Assembly: GCA_015233055.1 (NCBI GenBank)
Contig: JADFYN010000012.1
Span: 1 to 33,289 of the forward strand
DNA from: Deltaproteobacteria bacterium
Lineage (GTDB): Bacteria > Desulfobacterota > JADFXK01
DNA: 33,289 nucleotides
Reading direction: 5' to 3'
Shown: piece by piece, positions 1 to 8,177 of the stretch
Numbering within the stretch: position 1 is the first letter of the stretch
Layout of the letters: the number at the start of each line of letters is the position of its first letter
Translations under genes and position numbers: made by a program
Notes under the pieces: generated by a model
Told to the model about the DNA's origin: nothing
The model's database searches: none
What the model saw: only the letters and a program-made list of their open reading frames with translations

Positions 1-779
1 CTTATGATCCCATCCTTCAGGCCCGGAGCGGGTTAATGGATTTAACCGGGGAGCGAAACGGCCCCCCCCAAGTCCTGGGTATTCCTCTGCCGGATATGGG
101 GACCAGCGAGCACGCTTACGGCCTGGTGATGAAGGCCCTGTTGGAACGCCACATAACCGGGCAGGGCAGCCGGCTCGATGTGTCCATGTTTGAAAGCACT
201 GTCTCGTGGTTGACCGTGCCCATTACCCTGACCGAAACGTTTGGGAAAGACATCACCAGACGAGGCAACACCCATGAATTCTTTGCCCCGGTGTCCGTCT
301 TTAAAACCAAGGACGGGTTTGTGTACATCGCCGTCGGCAATGATCGGCAGTGGGAAAATATAACAAAATTACCAGGCTTTGAGGCCCTGGCCCGCGAAGA
401 ATACCGGAAAAACGAGGGCCGCATTGCTGATGTAATTAACCTGAACAAACAACTCGGTTTGATCATGGAAAAAATAGCCGGCGAAGAATTGATCATCGGG
501 TTCAACCAGGCCGGGGTGGCTATCTCGAAGATCAAAAACATACGTGACGTTATCGCCGATCCTCTGGTGGCCAGGCGGTTATTGCACGCCAAAGACTCAA
601 GGACGGATTGGGAGCTGACCCTGGCCCCGCCACCCTACATGACGCCGTACCTGAAGTCATGCGCTTCCCGTCTTTCTTTTCCTCCCCGGTTTGGCGAGCA
701 TAACGAAAAGATATACACGGGCACGCTGGGCTATTCATCTTGCAAGCTGTCCGAGTTCAAAGAGAAAAAGGTGATTTAA
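1..779 (+). CDS. CoA-transferase family III (CaiB/BaiF), 5'-truncated by window edge
   Basis: The protein is the C-terminal two thirds of a class III CoA-transferase, which moves CoA between a carboxylic acid and an acyl-CoA donor in the cytoplasm. The reading frame is open to the left edge: codons before the tracked ATG at 36 read YDPILQARSGLM, the usual family segment before 'TGE', so the true start lies outside the window. Family features seen are the 'GSRLDVSMFES' stretch and the C-terminal 'PPRFGEHNEKI' followed by a 'LGYSSCKLSEFKEKKVI' tail. The catalytic Asp of the family normally lies upstream of or near the missing part, so activity cannot be judged. It is co-directional with the mutase and carboxylase genes but separated from them by a repeat-bearing gap of about 360 bp. 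The substrate is unknown; activation of the pathway acid is an inference from context. Confidence 0.9.
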   Translation, partial: YDPILQARSGLMDLTGERNGPPQVLGIPLPDMGTSEHAYGLVMKALLERHITGQGSRLDVSMFESTVSWLTVPITLTETFGKDITRRGNTHEFFAPVSVFKTKDGFVYIAVGNDRQWENITKLPGFEALAREEYRKNEGRIADVINLNKQLGLIMEKIAGEELIIGFNQAGVAISKIKNIRDVIADPLVARRLLHAKDSRTDWELTLAPPPYMTPYLKSCASRLSFPPRFGEHNEKIYTGTLGYSSCKLSEFKEKKVI

Positions 780-815
780 GATGAACTCAAATGATCTATA
801 GTTATAGATGTCCGA

Positions 816-1008
816 GGTCCCGGCCCAATGCTGTTCAATTACGGCACGGTCCGACCACCTTCGGATGTGATTAAGATTCCTCACATTCGTTCGGAATGAC
901 AAACTTACATCGTCATTCCATATGGTCCACTTCCCTGTCATTTCGAGCGAAGCGAGAAATCTTCGCGTTGCATCCTTAAATTCAACAGCATTGGGGCCAT
1001 GGCCGGGG
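816..1008. repeat. Dispersed-repeat element with imperfect terminal inverted repeats
   Basis: The gap between the CoA-transferase and the mutase contains no credible gene. Its edges are imperfect inverted copies of about 20 bp (822-840 against 979-998, one mismatch and one indel). Inside are ggaatgac / gtcattcc (893-900 and 912-919) and the 'catttcgagcgaagcgagaaatc' type of sequence, which recurs widely as a dispersed repeat in many bacterial genomes. The 98-aa minus-strand ORF over it (735-1031) is a shadow. It resembles a REP or MITE-like unit. Its effect on transcription between the two genes is unknown. Confidence 0.6.
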
Positions 1009-1098
1009 ATGGGTAAAAGGTTCCAAAACACGCCCTGGACAGCTTAACGTATTGCTTTATGTATCAATTTGTTTATGATTAAATAACAAACTATTAAC

Positions 1099-1104
1099 TA
1101 TAAT
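1099..1104 (+). promoter_or_regulatory. Possible -10 element upstream of the mutase genes
   Basis: A perfect TATAAT lies 34 bp before the GTG start of the small mutase subunit in an A+T-rich patch. No good -35 hexamer sits 16-18 bp upstream (the best is TGATTA), so an activator-dependent or extended promoter is possible. It would let the mutase-carboxylase genes be expressed independently of the CoA-transferase. Confidence 0.35.
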
Positions 1105-1137
1105 TTATGCCAGTGGTAAGCGACCAGGAGGAAGCCC

Positions 1138-1542
1138 GTGACCAGACCAAGAACAATCCGTATCCTGTTGGCCAAGCCCGGCATGGACGGTCATGATCGC
1201 GGGGCCAAAGTGGTGGCTCAGGCTCTGCGTGATGCCGGCTTCGAAGTCATTTACACCGGGTTGCACCAGACAGTGGAAAGCATCGTGGCCGCGGCCATGC
1301 AAGAAGACGTAGATATCATCGGATTGTCCATTATGTCCGGGGCCCATATTCCTATTTCAAAAAAGCTGATCAGCCTGATGAAGGAAAAAGGGCTGGACGA
1401 TATCATGGTCGTGGTGGGCGGGGTGATTCCCAACAAAGACATCCCGGAACTGAAAGAAATTGGGGTTACGGGAGTCTTCCCAGGCGGTACTCCCTTTGAT
1501 CACATCGTGGACTTCCTAACCGAAAATGTTTCCCGGAACTGA
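1138..1542 (+). CDS. Methylmalonyl-CoA mutase-type, cobalamin-binding small subunit
   Basis: This 134-aa protein is a stand-alone B12-binding domain. The motif DGHDRG (residues 17-22) is the DxHxxG signature whose His replaces the lower axial ligand of adenosylcobalamin. The later 'GLSIMSG' and 'VVVGGVIP' segments are the other nucleotide-loop contacts of the Rossmann-like fold. It should pair with the large subunit encoded directly downstream. The GTG start is supported by a GGAGG ribosome-binding site 8 bp upstream. The length of about 130-140 aa is normal for separate small subunits of archaeal and deltaproteobacterial mutases; in enzymes such as E. coli Sbm this domain is fused to the C-terminus of the large chain. 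Reaction specificity is set by the large subunit. Confidence 0.95.
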   Translation: MTRPRTIRILLAKPGMDGHDRGAKVVAQALRDAGFEVIYTGLHQTVESIVAAAMQEDVDIIGLSIMSGAHIPISKKLISLMKEKGLDDIMVVVGGVIPNKDIPELKEIGVTGVFPGGTPFDHIVDFLTENVSRN

Positions 1543-1569
1543 GCGCCAATTGCCGGCAAGGAGAAGAGC

Positions 1570-3198
1570 GTGGGCGTAGCCAGATATGTGACGGATGAAA
1601 AAGGGGCGATCAAGGAAGTTGTTTTGCAGTCTGGAATCCAGGTCCAATCCCATTATGGCCCAAAAGATCTGGAGTCCCGAGGATTCGACTATGACCAGGA
1701 CCTGGGTGAACCAGGCGAGTATCCGTTCACCCGGTCGATTCATCCCCAGGGTTTCCGGTCTCGCCCCTGGACAACACGCCAGTACACCGGATTCGGGACG
1801 CCGGAAGAGACCAACGAGCGGTGCAAGTTAATGATTTCCCATGGTCAGACGGGACTTAACGTAGCCTTTGACCTGCCGACCCAGATGGGTTATGATTCTG
1901 ATGATCCCATGGCGGAAGGGGAAGTCGGCCGAGTGGGCATGGCCGTGGATTCCTTAAAGGACTTTGAAATCGCTTTCAAGGATATCAAACTCGACCGGAT
2001 CGGCGTCGGCCTGACCATAAACGCCGTGGCCACCATTGCCCTGGCCATGTTTCAAGCCGTGGCGGAAAAGTATGGCTATGCCAAAGACCGCATCAGCGCC
2101 ACCCCCCAGAATGACATTCTAAAAGAAATGATCGGCCGGGGCGCCTGGATCTTTCCAGTGGAACCCGGAGTTAAACTGGTCTGCGACTGCATCGAATATG
2201 CGGTCAAGGAACTGCCTCGGGCTAATCCCGTGTCTATTTGTGGCTACCACATCCGGGAATCCGGCGCCACTCCGGCCCAGGAGATCGGCTACGCCATTTT
2301 GATCGCCAATGCCTATATCGACAACCTGATCGCCCGGGGTTTGGCCCCAGACGATTTTGTCGGCCGGTTTTCGTTTAACTTGAACGTCTTCGGGAACCTG
2401 TGGGAACAGGTGGCCAAATTCCGGGCGGCTCGCAAGCTCTGGGCCAAAAATTTAAAAGAGAAATACGGCGTTAAAGATAAAAAGAACCTCTTCCTCCGGG
2501 GACTTTTCGGCGGCGGAGGCTATGGTTTGACCAAGGCCCAGCCGGAAAACAATATCATGCGGGGGGCCTACTATGCCCTGGCCGCGGCCTTAGGTGGCGC
2601 CCAGACCATTGCCTTGTGTTCCTATGATGAGGCCTACACCATTCCCCCGCCCCATTCGGCCTTGATCTCTCTTCGGACCTTGAATCTGCTGATGGATGAG
2701 GTGGGCTTGCGGGATACCGTGGACCCTCTGGCCGGGTCTTACTTCATCGAATCGCTGACCCTGGATATGGAAAAGAAAATCATTGCGGAAATGGACCAGG
2801 TGACGGAAATGGGCGGCATTGTCAAAGCCGTGGCCGACGGAGCCATTCAACGCCTGGTCTCCCGGCAGGCCTATGAATTTGAAAGAGGTATCCAGAACGG
2901 TGAGCTAATTAAGATCGGGGTAAACAAGGACGCCGACGAAGAGGCCAAGGACGTTGAGTTGCATGAATATAGCTATGAATCGGCCGAGCAGAAAATAGCC
3001 GAGTTACGGCAATTCAAACAAGCGCGGGATCAGCGGGCCGTAACCGAATCATTGAAGGAGTTGGAACGCGTTGTCCGGGCCGGTGAAAACGTCATGCCGG
3101 TTCTGGTCAAATGTTGCCATGCCTATGCCACGGTGGGTGAGATGTGCGGCATTTTTCGGCAAATTTACGGTGAATTTAAAGAGCCGGTTATTTTTTGA
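1570..3198 (+). CDS. Methylmalonyl-CoA mutase-type, catalytic large subunit
   Basis: A 542-aa catalytic (TIM-barrel) subunit of the acyl-CoA mutase family, starting at GTG with AAGGAG upstream and lying 27 bp after the small subunit. The family core is clear: 'RQYTGFGT', 'GQTGLNVAFDLPTQ', 'QNDILKE', 'GYHIRESGA' and 'DPLAGSYF'. Two specificity positions can be aligned from memory. Tyr72 in RQYTG and Arg190 in KEMIGR match the Tyr and Arg that hold the free carboxylate of methylmalonyl-CoA. Isobutyryl-CoA mutase has Phe/Gln and 2-hydroxyisobutyryl-CoA mutase Ile/Gln at these places. A dicarboxylyl-CoA substrate is therefore favoured: (R)-methylmalonyl-CoA to or from succinyl-CoA, or possibly ethylmalonyl-CoA. 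No MeaB-type chaperone gene or epimerase gene is present in the window. Confidence 0.93.
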   Translation: MGVARYVTDEKGAIKEVVLQSGIQVQSHYGPKDLESRGFDYDQDLGEPGEYPFTRSIHPQGFRSRPWTTRQYTGFGTPEETNERCKLMISHGQTGLNVAFDLPTQMGYDSDDPMAEGEVGRVGMAVDSLKDFEIAFKDIKLDRIGVGLTINAVATIALAMFQAVAEKYGYAKDRISATPQNDILKEMIGRGAWIFPVEPGVKLVCDCIEYAVKELPRANPVSICGYHIRESGATPAQEIGYAILIANAYIDNLIARGLAPDDFVGRFSFNLNVFGNLWEQVAKFRAARKLWAKNLKEKYGVKDKKNLFLRGLFGGGGYGLTKAQPENNIMRGAYYALAAALGGAQTIALCSYDEAYTIPPPHSALISLRTLNLLMDEVGLRDTVDPLAGSYFIESLTLDMEKKIIAEMDQVTEMGGIVKAVADGAIQRLVSRQAYEFERGIQNGELIKIGVNKDADEEAKDVELHEYSYESAEQKIAELRQFKQARDQRAVTESLKELERVVRAGENVMPVLVKCCHAYATVGEMCGIFRQIYGEFKEPVIF

Positions 3199-3215
3199 CC
3201 AGGCGCCGGATTTAG

Positions 3216-3256
3216 ACCGGCCGCGGCGCTCCAGGCATCGTGGCCGGCTTTCTTTT
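3216..3256 (+). terminator. Possible terminator or attenuator between mutase and hyuA
   Basis: The stem ccggcc (3217-3222) pairs with ggccgg (3242-3247) across a loop of about 19 nt and is followed by ctttctttt. The T-tract is interrupted and the loop long, so this may be a partial terminator or attenuator that lowers hyuAB expression relative to the mutase. Confidence 0.4.
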
Positions 3257-3311
3257 AGAATGCGGGAATTCATCATTGGATGAGCCCGGTGACCAGATGC
3301 GGAGGCGGTAA

Positions 3312-5417
3312 ATGAAATACAAGATCGGCATTGATGTGGGAGGGACATTTACCGATTTTCTGTTGGCTATGGAAGACGGCACATCACAGATTTACAAAGT
3401 TTTATCGACTCCTGATGATCCGTCCATCGCCACCATGAACGGTATCGGCGAAATGGCTGCGGACAGGCATATCACCGTCGAGGAGTTCTTGCGGGATGTG
3501 ACGGTGATCGTCCACGGCACCACCGTGACCACCAATGCCGTGCTTACCTACCGCGGGGCCAAGACCGGCTTACTGACCACCACGGGCGTCCGGGATGCCC
3601 TGGAGATGCGGCGGGGGATAAGAGAGGAACAGTACAACAACCGGTATCAGAACGTGACTCCGCTGGTGGAACGCTATCTCCGTCGGCCGATTACCGGTCG
3701 GCTGGATTATAAGGGCGATGAACTCGAACCTCTGAATCTCCATGACGTGCGGGAGGCGGTGGGACTCTTTCAAGCAGAAGGCGTTGAAGCCGTGGCCATC
3801 TGTTTTATGAATTCCTTTGCCCAGGACCTCCATGAGCGGGCTGCGGCGGCCTTAGTCCAGGAAATGATGCCCGACGCCTACCTGACCGTGTCACATGATA
3901 TCCTTCCCTCCATCAGGTTTTACGACCGGGTCAGCACCACGGTCCTTAATTCCTACGTTGGTCCTATCTTAAAGTATTACTTGAAGTCATTGACGGCCAA
4001 GTTGGCTGCAGTTCGATATAACGGGGTGTTACTGATCATGGCCTCCAACGGCGGAGTGATTTCTCCGGAAGTGGCCATCGAGAAAGCCGCCTTGACTCTC
4101 CTTTCAGGACCGGCCGGCGGTCCCGTGGCCGGCATTGCCTATACCGAAATTCAAGGGTACCAGGACTGCATCACGGTGGATATGGGCGGCACTTCCTTTG
4201 ACGCGGCCTTAATCAAGAACCGGACTCCTTTTGTCACTACGGTTGGGGAAATCAACCGGCTTCGCCTGGCCTTGCCCATGTTGAACGTGGTCACCATCGG
4301 GGCCGGCGGGGGCAGTATCGGCTGGATAGATGAAGGCGGGCTGCTGCGGATGGGGCCTCAGAGCGCCGGCGCCAAGCCCGGCCCGGTCTGCTATGACCTG
4401 GGTGGAACGGAACCCACCTGCACTGATGCGGATTTGATTTTAGGCTATCTGGACCAGGATTTCTTTGCCGGTGGCCGGATGCCGCTCAACATTGACCGGG
4501 CCGAGCAGGCCATCCGAGACAAGATCGCCCAGCCGTTGAAAATGGACCTGTATGAAGCGGCCCTGGGGATGTACCATGTGATCAATGTCAATATGGCCGC
4601 GGCCGTCCGGGAAGTATCCATCACCCAGGGGCAGGATCCCCGTGATTTTCCGCTGGTCGTGGCCGGAGGGGCCGGGCCCAACCATTCTTGCATGATCGCC
4701 CTGGAACTGGAGATTCCCGTCCTGGTTATTCCCCGTGAGTCATCCATCTTCTGCGCCGCGGGGATGCTCATGTCGGATTTAAAACATGACTTCGTCCGGT
4801 CTTATCCGGTGCGGCTGAACGATATTGAGCCCCGGAGATTTACGGGCGTCTTCGACGAGATGAAGGCCGAAGGGGTGTCTTTGTTGAAAAAAGAGCATAT
4901 CCCGGAGGATAAAGTCCGGTTCGTCTATCAGCTTGATTTGCGTTACGTCAAACAATATCACGAAGTGACCCTGGAGGTGCCGGAAGAGAGCGTTTACGCC
5001 GGTGATTATCAAGCCATGGCCGCGGCGTTCCACCCCGTGCATGATAAATTATTCGGCTATTCTTTGAAAGACCAGGGCACGCCCATAGAATTGATCAATA
5101 TGCGGCTGACCGCGGTGGGGATCACCAATAAACCTAAGTTCCTGGAACAAGAATTCGCCGGATCCGATCCTTCCTCGGCCTTCAAGAAAAAGCGCCGGGT
5201 CTTTTTACCCCTGGCCCGGTCCATGGCCGAGGTGCCCGTATATGACGCCCATAAACTTCGTTTCGGCCATGAAATCATTGGACCGGCCGTTCTGGAGCAG
5301 GTCAACACGACCGCCTTCGTCACCCCGGAATACGATGTCATGGTCGATCGTTTCGGTAGCTTTACCGTTTATCTCAAGGACCGGGCGGACGAGATCAAAA
5401 GGAGGATCTTCACATGA
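3312..5417 (+). CDS. Hydantoinase/oxoprolinase A-family subunit (HyuA; ketone carboxylase beta-like)
   Basis: A 701-aa member of the HyuA family, the ATP-using subunit of N-methylhydantoinases, 5-oxoprolinases and acetone or acetophenone carboxylases. The acetokinase-fold phosphate motifs are visible: DVGGTFTD at residues 8-15 and VDMGGTSFD at 289-297. 'GTTVTTNAVL', 'SGPAGGPVAG' and 'GAGGGSIG' are also typical of the family. The start is supported by GGAGG 8-12 bp upstream. Its last codons overlap hyuB by 4 bp (ATGA), which implies translational coupling and a HyuA-HyuB complex. No gene resembling the small AcxC or extra Apc subunits of known ketone carboxylases is adjacent. The reaction could be ATP-dependent carboxylation of a ketone or hydrolysis of a cyclic amide; the mutase and ligase context favours carboxylation, but this is inference. 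Confidence 0.92.
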   Translation: MKYKIGIDVGGTFTDFLLAMEDGTSQIYKVLSTPDDPSIATMNGIGEMAADRHITVEEFLRDVTVIVHGTTVTTNAVLTYRGAKTGLLTTTGVRDALEMRRGIREEQYNNRYQNVTPLVERYLRRPITGRLDYKGDELEPLNLHDVREAVGLFQAEGVEAVAICFMNSFAQDLHERAAAALVQEMMPDAYLTVSHDILPSIRFYDRVSTTVLNSYVGPILKYYLKSLTAKLAAVRYNGVLLIMASNGGVISPEVAIEKAALTLLSGPAGGPVAGIAYTEIQGYQDCITVDMGGTSFDAALIKNRTPFVTTVGEINRLRLALPMLNVVTIGAGGGSIGWIDEGGLLRMGPQSAGAKPGPVCYDLGGTEPTCTDADLILGYLDQDFFAGGRMPLNIDRAEQAIRDKIAQPLKMDLYEAALGMYHVINVNMAAAVREVSITQGQDPRDFPLVVAGGAGPNHSCMIALELEIPVLVIPRESSIFCAAGMLMSDLKHDFVRSYPVRLNDIEPRRFTGVFDEMKAEGVSLLKKEHIPEDKVRFVYQLDLRYVKQYHEVTLEVPEESVYAGDYQAMAAAFHPVHDKLFGYSLKDQGTPIELINMRLTAVGITNKPKFLEQEFAGSDPSSAFKKKRRVFLPLARSMAEVPVYDAHKLRFGHEIIGPAVLEQVNTTAFVTPEYDVMVDRFGSFTVYLKDRADEIKRRIFT

Positions 5418-7147
5418 GTCAGGCCAAGATCGATAAAATTCTGGTGTCCATTCTGCAGCGTCGATTTAAGTCGATTACCGAAGAGATGTCCATCGCCTTG
5501 ACCATGACGACGCGATCCCCCATCCTGTGCGAGGCCAAGGATTTCGTCACCGGCCTGTACGACGCCCAGGGTCGGATGCTGGAACAGAAAGAAAACCTGC
5601 CCATCTTGTCTTTCTCCCTGGCCCCGGTGTGTCAATACATCATCAAATACTTCGGCGAAGAGATCTATCCGGGAGACGTGATTTTCCACAACGACGTCTT
5701 TTCCATGGGCAACCAGAACAATGACGTGGCCGTATATAAGCCTGTTTTTTATCGGGACACTCTCATCGGCTGGTCGGCCTGTAAGGGACACCAGGCGGAT
5801 ATCGGCGGGGCCGTCCAGGGCGGGTATAACCCCCAGGCCACGGAAGTGTGGCAAGAAGCGCTGCGCATCCCACCGGTGAAGGTCTATGAGCGGGGGAAGC
5901 TCCGCAAGGACGTCTGGGACCTGATCTTCGCCAACATCCGGCTGGACATTGTGGCCGAGGACATGCGGGCCCAGATCGGTAGTTGCGTTGTGGGAGAACG
6001 GGGATTACTGGCCCTGGTCGAGAAATATGGACTGGACACGGTTGAGGCTCATAAGGAATATCTATTCGGCGCCACGGAAAAGATGATGCAGGCTGAAATC
6101 AGGACCATCCCCAACGGCGTTTATAAGGGGGAGGCCAGAGCCTATTATGATGGCAAGAATCCCGGATCAGTCTATACCATTCGGGTGACCATCACCGTTG
6201 AAGACGACCGGATCACCTTTGACTATACCGGAACCGACGTCCAGACCACCGGTTTTGTCAATGGCACATTTACTTCCAGCGCCTCGGCCACCATCCTGAC
6301 TTTTCTTCAGATGGTTAATCCGGACATTCCCCATAACGACGGGATGATCCGGCCGATTCAGATTATCATTCCCCCAGGGACCATCCTCAATGCGGCTTAT
6401 CCGGCAGCCACTACCTACGGTAACCATCTTTGTCCCAATAATGCCGATGCCATTATGCGGGCTTTGGCTCCGGTGATTCCGGACCGGGTTACGGCCGAGT
6501 GGAATGAACTGCTTTGTTCTCTCACCACCGGCATCGACCCCCGAAAGATGGAACCATACGTGGATATCGGGTTTATGGGCCTAAAGGGGGGCTCAGGCGC
6601 CATCAAGGGGGTGGATGGTTACGATCACATCGGCATGATCGACGCCTCAGGCGGGGTGCTGGATCAGGACTATGAGATGTTCGAGCAACAAACCCCCCAT
6701 TTGCTGCTCCATCATGAATACTGGACCGATTCCGCCGGGGCCGGGCAATGGCGTGGCGGCTTAGGGGTGGAGACCAGGTTCCGCATCGGGAGCGACCGGA
6801 CCAAACTGGTCACTTTTGGCGACGGCGACGTGGAACCGGCTTTTGGGGCCCATGGCGGTAAGGACGGAACGCTGAATAAGATTGAACTGACCTATCCTGA
6901 TGGACGGTATTATTTATGCACGACTAAAGACCTGGTCACGGATGTCCCGGCCGGGACGATCTACTTTCAACAGGCCGGCGGGGGAGGGGGCTACGGCGAT
7001 CCCAAACTGCGTCCGGTCCATCTGGTGGTCAAAGATGTCAGAAACGGAGTTGTCTCGGTGGACGCAGCCAGGAACGATTATGGAGTGATCATTGATCCTA
7101 AAACCTTTGATGTGGATGAGGCCGCCACGGCCGGATTGCGGAGGTAA
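5414..7147 (+). CDS. Hydantoinase B/oxoprolinase-family subunit (HyuB; ketone carboxylase alpha-like)
   Basis: A 577-aa HyuB-family protein, the partner of HyuA. Typical features are the N-terminal region 'RFKSITEEMSIAL', the 'DVIFHNDVFSMGNQNNDVAV' region, the 'GNHLCPNNADAIM' segment, and the Gly-rich C-terminal motif GGGGGYGDP near residue 521. The length matches simple HyuB proteins (about 520-600 aa) and is shorter than the acetone carboxylase alpha subunit AcxB (about 770 aa), so acetone carboxylase proper is unlikely. It starts at the ATGA overlap with hyuA. The next gene of the presumed pathway, the CoA-ligase at 9372, is now separated from it by a restriction-modification insert. Confidence 0.92.
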   Translation: MSQAKIDKILVSILQRRFKSITEEMSIALTMTTRSPILCEAKDFVTGLYDAQGRMLEQKENLPILSFSLAPVCQYIIKYFGEEIYPGDVIFHNDVFSMGNQNNDVAVYKPVFYRDTLIGWSACKGHQADIGGAVQGGYNPQATEVWQEALRIPPVKVYERGKLRKDVWDLIFANIRLDIVAEDMRAQIGSCVVGERGLLALVEKYGLDTVEAHKEYLFGATEKMMQAEIRTIPNGVYKGEARAYYDGKNPGSVYTIRVTITVEDDRITFDYTGTDVQTTGFVNGTFTSSASATILTFLQMVNPDIPHNDGMIRPIQIIIPPGTILNAAYPAATTYGNHLCPNNADAIMRALAPVIPDRVTAEWNELLCSLTTGIDPRKMEPYVDIGFMGLKGGSGAIKGVDGYDHIGMIDASGGVLDQDYEMFEQQTPHLLLHHEYWTDSAGAGQWRGGLGVETRFRIGSDRTKLVTFGDGDVEPAFGAHGGKDGTLNKIELTYPDGRYYLCTTKDLVTDVPAGTIYFQQAGGGGGYGDPKLRPVHLVVKDVRNGVVSVDAARNDYGVIIDPKTFDVDEAATAGLRR

Positions 7148-7313
7148 GCCTGTGAGAATTGCAGATGCCAACGCAAATGTTCGTCAGCTCGCCGGGAGCA
7201 TTTTCCTTAGACCTACACGACCGGCATCAAAAGGCGGCGTGGTGTATTGTTCTCTCTGATGCACGAAACGATTACAACCGGCAAAAATGGGGATTCGTAG
7301 GAGATGTCACATT

Positions 7314-8177
7314 ATGAAGACTTTTTCTAAGGGTGATCATAAGATTATTTGGGGTGATGCTCTGGAGGTTATGCAAAGCGAACTGCCTGATGGGTCGGTC
7401 GACCTGATTTTTGTAGATCCGCCGTACAATATTGGAAAGCAGTTTAATGACAGACGAGACAAATGGGAGTCGGAAGAAAATTATTTGACATGGTGTTATT
7501 CATGGTTCGATACTTGTATACGGAAACTAAAAAATAACGGCAGCTTCTATCTTATGAGCGCTACGCAAAATATGCCGTTTTTTGATATCTATTTGAGAAA
7601 GAAACTTCACATATTGTCTCGGATTGTGTGGTGCTATGACAGCTCAGGCGTTCAGGCCAAGAAATATTATGGTTCATTGTATGAGCCAATCCTCTTCGCA
7701 GTAAAAGACAAAAGCAATTATACCTTCAATGCCCAAGATATTCTTGTTGAAGCCAAGACAGGAGCAAAACGCAGATTAGTAGATTACAGGAAGCCGAACC
7801 CGTCACTGTATAATATTACTAAGGTCCCTGGGAACGTTTGGGAATTTCCGAGAGTGCGGTATAGAATGGATGAATACGAAAACCATCCTACACAAAAGCC
7901 CATCGCACTTATTGAAAGGCTCATAAGGGCAAGCTCAAATCCTGGTGATATTGTTCTTGATCCGTTTTCGGGCACATTTACCACGTCGTATGTCGCTAAG
8001 ATGTTAGGACGCAGTTCAATAGGTATTGAAGCAGAGGAAAGCTATGTTAAGATCGGTTTAAGACGGATCGGGATTTTAACCCATTACGATGGAATAGAGT
8101 TAAGAAAAGAACAGCGGTCTTTCGAGGTTGCAGGAAATTTGGACAGCCAACAACTTAAGCTCTTTCAGGAACGATGA
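7314..8177 (+). CDS. Site-specific adenine DNA methyltransferase, YhdJ-like (beta class)
   Basis: A 287-aa SAM-dependent N6-adenine methyltransferase. The catalytic motif IV DPPYNIG (residues 35-41) precedes the SAM motif DPFSG (216-220), which is the beta-class order. The 'DSSGVQAKK', 'NVWEFPRVRYRMDEYENHPTQKP' block and overall length closely recall E. coli YhdJ, which methylates ATGCAT; shared specificity is an inference from remembered similarity. The tracked ORF begins at 7287, but the ATG at 7314 has AGGAG (7299-7303) at good distance and is preferred. It overlaps the endonuclease gene by 4 bp. The DNA is visibly A+T richer than the catabolic genes on both sides, suggesting acquisition as a unit. 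It looks intact and should protect or mark the genome even if the endonuclease is dead. Confidence 0.93.
   Translation: MKTFSKGDHKIIWGDALEVMQSELPDGSVDLIFVDPPYNIGKQFNDRRDKWESEENYLTWCYSWFDTCIRKLKNNGSFYLMSATQNMPFFDIYLRKKLHILSRIVWCYDSSGVQAKKYYGSLYEPILFAVKDKSNYTFNAQDILVEAKTGAKRRLVDYRKPNPSLYNITKVPGNVWEFPRVRYRMDEYENHPTQKPIALIERLIRASSNPGDIVLDPFSGTFTTSYVAKMLGRSSIGIEAEESYVKIGLRRIGILTHYDGIELRKEQRSFEVAGNLDSQQLKLFQER

Noticed and set aside
735-1031. 98-aa minus-strand ORF
   Set aside because: It runs through the repeat element and the end of the CoA-transferase gene, with no ribosome-binding site or family resemblance. Similar false ORFs are common over this repeat type.
3312-7147. Acetone carboxylase (AcxABC)
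   Set aside because: The second subunit is about 577 aa rather than about 770 aa, and no small gamma subunit gene is present.
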